NCBI GenBank assembly: GCA_963070105.1
Contig: OY718806.1
Coordinates: 1,562,365 to 1,626,364, forward strand
Direction: 5' to 3'
Source: Litomosoides sigmodontis
Taxonomy: Eukaryota; Nematoda; Chromadorea; Rhabditida; Onchocercidae
DNA: 64,000 bases
Shown here: one piece after another, positions 58,801 through 64,000 of the stretch
How the letters are laid out: each line of letters starts with the position of its first letter
Numbering within the stretch: position 1 is the stretch's first letter
Notes under the pieces: model-generated
Database searches by the model: none
Told to the model about the DNA's origin: nothing
Seen by the model: only the letters and a program-made list of their open reading frames with translations
Program-made: the position numbers and the translations under genes

Positions 58801-60561
58801 AAATTTGGTCATACACACAAATAACATGGTTAATTATTGTTGTAAACTTTTTTTTTACTTTATTTTGAAATGAATAATTTTTGGAAATTAAATGGAAATT
58901 ATTCATAGGACGATGTGTTTGAGAAATTTGTTTACATACTTGAAATATTTTGTACTGTAGCACAGTAAAGGATTTGAGGGAAAACATACTTTGGTAGAAA
59001 TGTGTTGCTATGCTTTCTTTGATCAAATATCAGAACTACCGGAGCCTCAAACTTATCGCACATGTTTAAAATGAGTTTTAGTCGAATTGATGTTAGTCAA
59101 TTCTAAAGGCAACATTTTGTATTCTAAAAGTGATTTTGAAATTAACGATTGTAACGTGCAGTAAAGAGATTTCAAATATTAAATTCAATTCAAATTTAGG
59201 TTTGGTACCGGTGAAAATTGTTTCGCTTTTGAGGTTGACTACGATCAACCATATGAATTCAAATGTGGACGACCGGAAAGTGTTCTGGAAGCGTTGCAAC
59301 AACATATAAAACTGAAACCTGATACGGCACTTCCTACAAACACGTGTAATGTTTACACGAAGCAGTATGCTCCAGCTGATCAGAAACTCGATCGGTTCGT
59401 TCTTGTCATCCGTTTATTTATCATGTACCAAATAATTTAATAAAAGTGAATTTTAAAGGAACTGAAAATTTGATCTCAATTAATTAGTTTGTGGATGAAT
59501 GTTGTGAACAATTTAGCGAATATTTAGAAGTTCATCAGAACGTCAGGTACAGAGACCATCATTACGTCCAACGTTATCGTTTCGAAATGAGCGTGGTACG
59601 CTAAATTCATCATCCAGCGATTCACGTTCACGTTTTCCATTTTTCCGTCTGAAAAAGGAATGGAAGGAAAGAGAGAAATTTGAGTTAGATGCGAAAGATG
59701 AGTGGATAAGGTTTGCTAAATTTTATTCAATTAAAGCATGAAAATTGAAATTTATTTAAATAAAAAGCTAATAAATGCGTTTATTTAATTGGTTTTTGAT
59801 GACTTTGATAGAAAAAAAAAGTGTATCTTAATTTTATTAAACATACTAAATTAATAAAATTTTAGATATCATTAAATTTCAGGAAATTTTCCGTAAAATT
59901 TGATAGTACGATCACTTGTTCATACTGCAATTTCAGATACAGCAAAGAGAATTTGAATGATATATACAACACTGATTTCTACCAAACAAAACTATCGGGA
60001 CGAAATTTTTTGAGGTTTCCCAATGTGCCCAATGAACTGGCATTGCAGCGTGATTTCAATGCAACAATTTCGAAGCCGGTACAATTTTAATTCCTTTTAA
60101 AATATCGAAAATTAGAAAGAAAGCTTAACAAAATTCAACTTCAGCTACACCATTTAATAAATCTTTAAGTTGGGATATATTTTTTACATTTTATTTTTCT
60201 AACTTATTTATGTTTTGCTTTAGCACAAAAATATTTCACATAAATGAAGCTATTGCAGATGTTATGCCTATCACTATCGAGCGAAGCGTTATCAGGAATG
60301 AATAATGATTGCAATAATAGCAATAATGGCAGTAGCGGTCAGAATCGGAAGGTTATCTTACGTCCACGGATTATCCTGGATGGTGATTTATTGGATCGGA
60401 CGGCATTTACGCTATCTACTGATAATCTTGAAAATGATAGTGGATTAGGAAGCCTTCAGGCTCGCATTCGTGATTCAATAGTTTCTGCTCCAAGTCCTAC
60501 TCCACTAAATTATGACTCAAATGCTATGCATACCTATTTCAGGCAATCATTGATCAACTAA
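55885..60561 (+). CDS. Dok-family adaptor (PH plus IRS-type PTB), 9 exons, 465 aa
   Basis: Exons: 55885-55938, 56896-57064, 57837-57949, 58417-58492, 58666-58828, 59200-59394, 59528-59710, 59937-60078, 60259-60561; all GT-AG with closed phases. The N-terminal PH domain (about 4-112) starts MEPVYDGTVHVFQGRFF and KWKRFKGAVF, in the position and style of vertebrate Dok proteins. A short Ser/Asn linker with DEYDVPWD follows, then a PTB domain (about 139-240) and a tail of about 220 residues. The tail has a Ser-rich stretch, a basic segment (FFRLKKEWKEREK), several tyrosines (Y319, Y328, Y333 and one in PLNYDS) and NDSGLGS. Family knowledge: such adaptors sit at the inner membrane and are phosphorylated downstream of tyrosine kinases, damping Ras/MAPK signalling. 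The start is chosen because the PH domain begins at once, as in Dok1/2. An IRS-type protein is the alternative, but its short length favours Dok. Confidence 0.9.
56839..56868. repeat. alternating CG/CA purine-pyrimidine tract
   Basis: Thirty bases of strictly alternating pyrimidine-purine (CGCGCGCG, then CACACA..., ending CGCACACG), 27 bp before the second Dok-like exon. It is of the type that favours Z-DNA. Being in the acceptor region, it replaces the usual pyrimidine tract. Confidence 0.75.
57065..57836 (+). other. Dok-like intron 2, nothing coding seen
   Basis: A 772-bp intron inside the PH domain. It contains a short irregular ATT/ACT tract (57523-57604) and no recognisable exon. Confidence 0.6.
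58666..59340 (+). other. IRS-type PTB domain of the Dok-like protein
   Basis: Two exons encode about 139-240: ISVSRIPVLLESNKNIHRMK, NYEISFGDSIFLKN, VEIWSYTQITWFGTGENCFA, FEVDYDQPYEFKC and the helix PESVLEALQQHIKL. This matches the Dok fold (WPYTLLRRFGRD, FTFQ, IFQAVETAIHRQ), but the Arg pair before FG is Thr-Trp (191-192) here. The Trp codon is split across the intron 58829-59199, so the junction was checked: only one GT donor fits. Confidence 0.87.
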
Positions 60562-61875
60562 TTTTTACAATCCTCTCTCTCTGTCCCTCTCACTCTCTCT
60601 CTTTTTAATCTTATAGCAAAACTTATATTAAAACTATATGGGTAAGATAAACAGCAATTTTATTCGAAGTGAACTGAACATCTTATATTATCTCATAACT
60701 TCGTCTTTTTCTTTGTTTTTTTTTTAATTGAACAGTTTAGTTTTGAAATTTAAAATCTTTCCCAAACGATTGCAACGATATCATCTTATACTGTTATTGT
60801 CATCATCGAAATATACTTTCATTTTTCAAATTTAAAATATTTAAATGACCGTGTAAGGATGTTATTTCCCATCAGATGACTGTTTCATTTCGAATGAAAG
60901 TAGTATTTTCATTAATAATTGTCTTAAAATTTTCCATATTAATTTTATATACAATAATGAATGCATTTGTCGTCTCGTCTGTACCGCATAAATAGGTTTC
61001 ATATTCGTTCCAGTTGTTTGTGCGTGTTTTTTTTTTATTTGTTTCATTTGAATTTCGTTTGTTATTAACGATTAACGACATATTCGAGTTTTCATAAATT
61101 GTCAAAGAAATGAAATCAAATGCTCCTCAATCATTATTGGAATAAGAAATTTCATAAAATTTTAAACTTGAATACGCAAAATTTCTTTTTTTTAAAATTT
61201 TTTTTTTTGAAATCGTTGACATTTTGAGGATTTACAAGGTCACACACACACACACACATCTTTACTTTGCTATGCTTTGTTGTTTCGCATAGGAAAGACA
61301 TGTCAGTGATGATGAAGGGAGGATGATGATAAATATAAACGAACTAGTTCATTTCGTAATTTGAATTTAAAATTAAATTGCGTGAATTTTCAAGGTAAGG
61401 ACCAATAATACCTGAGTTTATGATCTGCTCGCTTTTCGCTCCTTTTCAATTCCTCTTTAATTTCCTCTCCATCCTACAGCAAATATATCATACAAATTTA
61501 CACAAATTTCAAAAATTCTAAACAGTTAAATATTACGTGAAAACACAGTAGTACAGCCGTGAAATTTTGATAAGTAATGCAAATTTCCCACAACGAAATT
61601 TAGAAATTAGAAGTAGCATATGTGCTACAGGCAATTTAAATATAACGCATATACTTCTAAATATTATTCATTCTATCATTGATAATTTTAATGATTTTTT
61701 TTTGGTATCATTTATAGTTGAAATTAGAAGCACTAAAATTCATTAAATTTGAGAAGTATGCAATAAAAAAGGGGGAGAGGGGGAAAATATTTCATTTACT
61801 CATTTATATCAATTAATCCATAATTATTTCTTCTTAAATTAATTATATCAATGCTTTGTAGAGATCTATTTGTTA
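60562..61875. other. 3' flank of the Dok-like gene
   Basis: It begins with a CT-rich tract (60571-60603) and ATTAAA at 60627-60632, a possible poly(A) signal 66 bases past the stop. The first exact AATAAA is at about 61762. Minus-strand frames at 60862-61105 are Asn/Lys/Thr-rich and unconvincing. A short CA tract lies at 61241-61258. I see no further gene. Confidence 0.5.
60627..60632 (+). promoter_or_regulatory. candidate poly(A) signal of the Dok-like gene
   Basis: ATTAAA 66 bases past the stop codon, the nearest signal-like hexamer. A chance match is possible in AT-rich sequence. Confidence 0.3.
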
Positions 61876-62290
61876 TTTCTATTATTATTATTATTATTTT
61901 TCATTACTATTATTATTATTTACTATTATCATTCATTATTATTATTCATCATTATTACGATTATTTATTATTATTATATTTTATTATTTATTATTATTCA
62001 TTATTATTTATTGTCATTTATTATTATTCATTATTATTTATTATCATTCATTATTATTTATTATTATTTATTATTATTACGTATTATTTATTATTATTAC
62101 CTATTATTTATTATTTTCATTTATTATTATTATTATTACCATTACTAATATTATTATTGTCGCTATTATTATTACTGTTACTAATTATTGCTATTATTCG
62201 TTAATATTATTGTTATTATTACCATCATTCTTAATTGTTATCGCTGTTTTCGTTATCGTTATCATCTTTATTATTATCATTGTTAATTTT
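61876..62290. repeat. irregular ATT-rich repeat region
   Basis: Degenerate ATT, ATC and TTATTATTCA repeats, much less pure than the other triplet arrays of the window. The Ile/Leu/Tyr frames across it (61851-62204) are artefacts. It looks like an old, mutated array. Confidence 0.85.
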
Positions 62291-62311
62291 TAGCACTATT
62301 ATTATTCTTAC

Positions 62312-62417
62312 TATATATTATCTTTATCACAGTTATAATTATTGATTATTGAATTACTATATATTATATATTAATTATTATATATTATCTTTATCACAGT
62401 TATAATTATTGATTATT
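62312..62417. repeat. two direct copies of a 39-bp sequence
   Basis: TATATATTATCTTTATCACA and the bases that follow it (to TTGATTATT) occur at 62312-62350 and again at 62379-62417 with no difference seen. The copies are separated by 28 bp of TA-rich sequence, which suggests a recent local duplication. Confidence 0.8.
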
Positions 62418-64000
62418 TCAAAGTGCAACTGTTGAATGCTAAGTTTTCATCGAAAATTAGCTGGTCGATACTGTGGAATGATATTTGTATGTGACATCAT
62501 GCTTAAACTACATTTCTCTTCCTGTCATTTTTTTTTCATCAAATAAAAAAGTGAGGAAAACAAGGATGAAGAGAGCGAAAGAAAGGAGAGGAGAGAGGAA
62601 GACGTGATTTTTTCTTTTTTTTTGATGTAAAAATGTACTGAATTAGTATCGAGGAAGAGAGAGAGAGAGAGGGAGAGGGGAGTGACTGAACAGCTTAATG
62701 GATTAGCTTAACATCAAATATTTTGCCCTCTTTTAATTTCATTTAAACTATCATATTTTTGCCTTGCTATTAGTGACACCATCTCTTCCATCATCCTATT
62801 CCTTCCATCATCTCTCTGTCTCTCTCTCTCTCTCCTTCTCCCTCTTTCTCTTCAATTCTCTTTTTTCCAACAAAAGTTACTTCAATTTCCCTCTCTCCCT
62901 TTACACTCATTTTCAATTGATTTCAAATGTACAGCTAATATCACTCACACTTATCATACCTCTTCATCCTCCGTTTCTTCTGTTATTATATCATCATTAC
63001 CAGCCAATTTATGATAACTCCCTTTTTCAAATGAGCAAATAAGTGTGATATGCTTGTTCACTTTACAAAAACAAAGATAAGAAATTTCAACTCATAGCTT
63101 TTTATAATTTTAATTTCAATTTATGCTTCAAAATTAGGCAAAAAAAAGGTTTTTTTTTTCAACTAATATAAGTTCTTTTAAACCATTAACTTTCAAACTC
63201 CTGTCTTTATTTAAATTTATAGAAACTTATGCTTCTTCTTTTTCCTTTTTTTATGATTTATTAAAATATTTCGTTTTATAGCACATCTCGACCTCTTCCA
63301 AAATTTCTAGGTATTTCTGATGATGCAGTTTATTTCATTAAAAAAATTATGCAATCTGATGGTGCACATTTGTTTGAAGTGCATTTTATGTATTTTAGGG
63401 AAGCATTGCAATATCATTCATCCAATTACTGTTCATTTTGAAATTTATCATAATTGTTAAATTTTCAACGTAGATTATCCTTTGCTTTTTTCTTCCGGCT
63501 TCATTTCTGCCGTGTTTGTACGTGAAAAACATTTAACTCCGATTTAAACGCTCTGTATTTTCTCAATTTGGTAAAAAAAAAAAAAAAGAAAGCTATCGGA
63601 AATGATTTGATGTATAATTTCTTTCATCGCTTAAATTTATTTGTTATTTAATAAGTGCATACATTGATGCATTAATACTTGCTCAACACCTTAATTTTTG
63701 ACTTTGTTATCAAAGAAAAAAATTGCGTAACTGAAAAGTGAATTGAACAAAATACCTCGCTAATCGATTTCACTGTCTTTAATTTGACTTTTATGAGTGG
63801 TAGAAAGTTAAGCAGTGAGTGAGATAAATGATCCGCCTAAAATAATGGATTAATTTCCCCTGTGATATCTAATTGATAGCCACACTGATATGATGCATTA
63901 ATGTTACTGATAATTTCATTAGTGTGATTGCACTAATCACTTATTGAATCACTTTTGTACAATTTGATAATGCTCCGAAATAGGTAGGCTATTTGATTCC
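62418..64000. other. terminal region, no gene seen
   Basis: AT-rich sequence with GA-rich (62653-62683) and CT-rich (62812-62836) tracts. A short acceptor-exon-donor look-alike at 63283-63311 is too small to support. Nothing else is recognised before the window ends. Confidence 0.5.

Noticed and set aside
61851..62204. Plus-strand frames rich in Ile, Tyr and Leu
   Set aside because: Degenerate ATT repeats; no protein-like composition.
63283..63311. Acceptor (gttttatag), 29 bases, then a donor (gtattt)
   Set aside because: Too short to judge, not in frame with any gene seen, and past the Dok-like stop codon.

Overview
The window is nuclear DNA of an intron-rich, very AT-rich animal genome. 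It most likely comes from a parasitic nematode of the spirurid/filarial type. The reasons are protein families that read as worm-like, introns mostly 50-1500 bp with TTTTAG/TTTCAG acceptors, a splice-acceptor-like site just upstream of one start codon as in spliced-leader trans-splicing, and abundant A/T microsatellites. The species-level guess is inference; nothing in the window proves it.

Three multi-exon protein genes could be rebuilt exon by exon with consistent splice phases. (1) On the minus strand, 7545 down to 1524, lies a complete 18-exon gene for a 759-residue TBC1D16-type Rab GTPase-activating protein. (2) On the plus strand, 26284-42503, lie 26 exons (about 1350 codons) of a PDZ-RhoGEF/LARG-type Rho exchange factor, the rhgf-1 family: PDZ, coiled coil, RGS-like, C1, DH, PH and a C-terminal helical tail. 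Its first exon(s) were not found and must lie upstream. (3) On the plus strand, 55885-60561, lies a 9-exon, 465-residue Dok-family adaptor with PH and IRS-type PTB domains. All three are cytoplasmic or membrane-associated signalling proteins (Rab recycling, G-alpha12/13 to Rho, tyrosine-kinase docking). They are not an operon: gene 1 is divergent from gene 2, and genes 2 and 3 are 13.4 kb apart.

The rest is 1.5 kb of 3' flank (1-1523), an 18.7 kb gene-poor stretch (7.6-26.3 kb), a 13.4 kb gene-poor stretch (42.5-55.9 kb) and a 3.4 kb tail (60.6-64.0 kb). These, and three introns of the RhoGEF gene, hold the most striking feature of the window. There are four nearly perfect TTA/TAA arrays of about 410-550 bp. 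There are also higher-order A/T minisatellites whose units are a whole number of triplets plus one base (10 bp, 13 bp) or mixed TTTA/TTA (11 bp), plus a 23-bp tandem repeat. Most long open frames in these regions are artefacts of the repeats.

I found no transposase, reverse transcriptase, viral gene, CRISPR array, rRNA or convincing tRNA, and no clearly new multi-gene system. The best leads are a possible 24-nt microexon in the RhoGEF; a Dok protein that lacks the usual PTB arginine pair and carries a RasGAP-type tyrosine motif in an unusual place; a 19-bp inverted repeat just upstream of the Dok start; and the ladder of A/T higher-order repeats.
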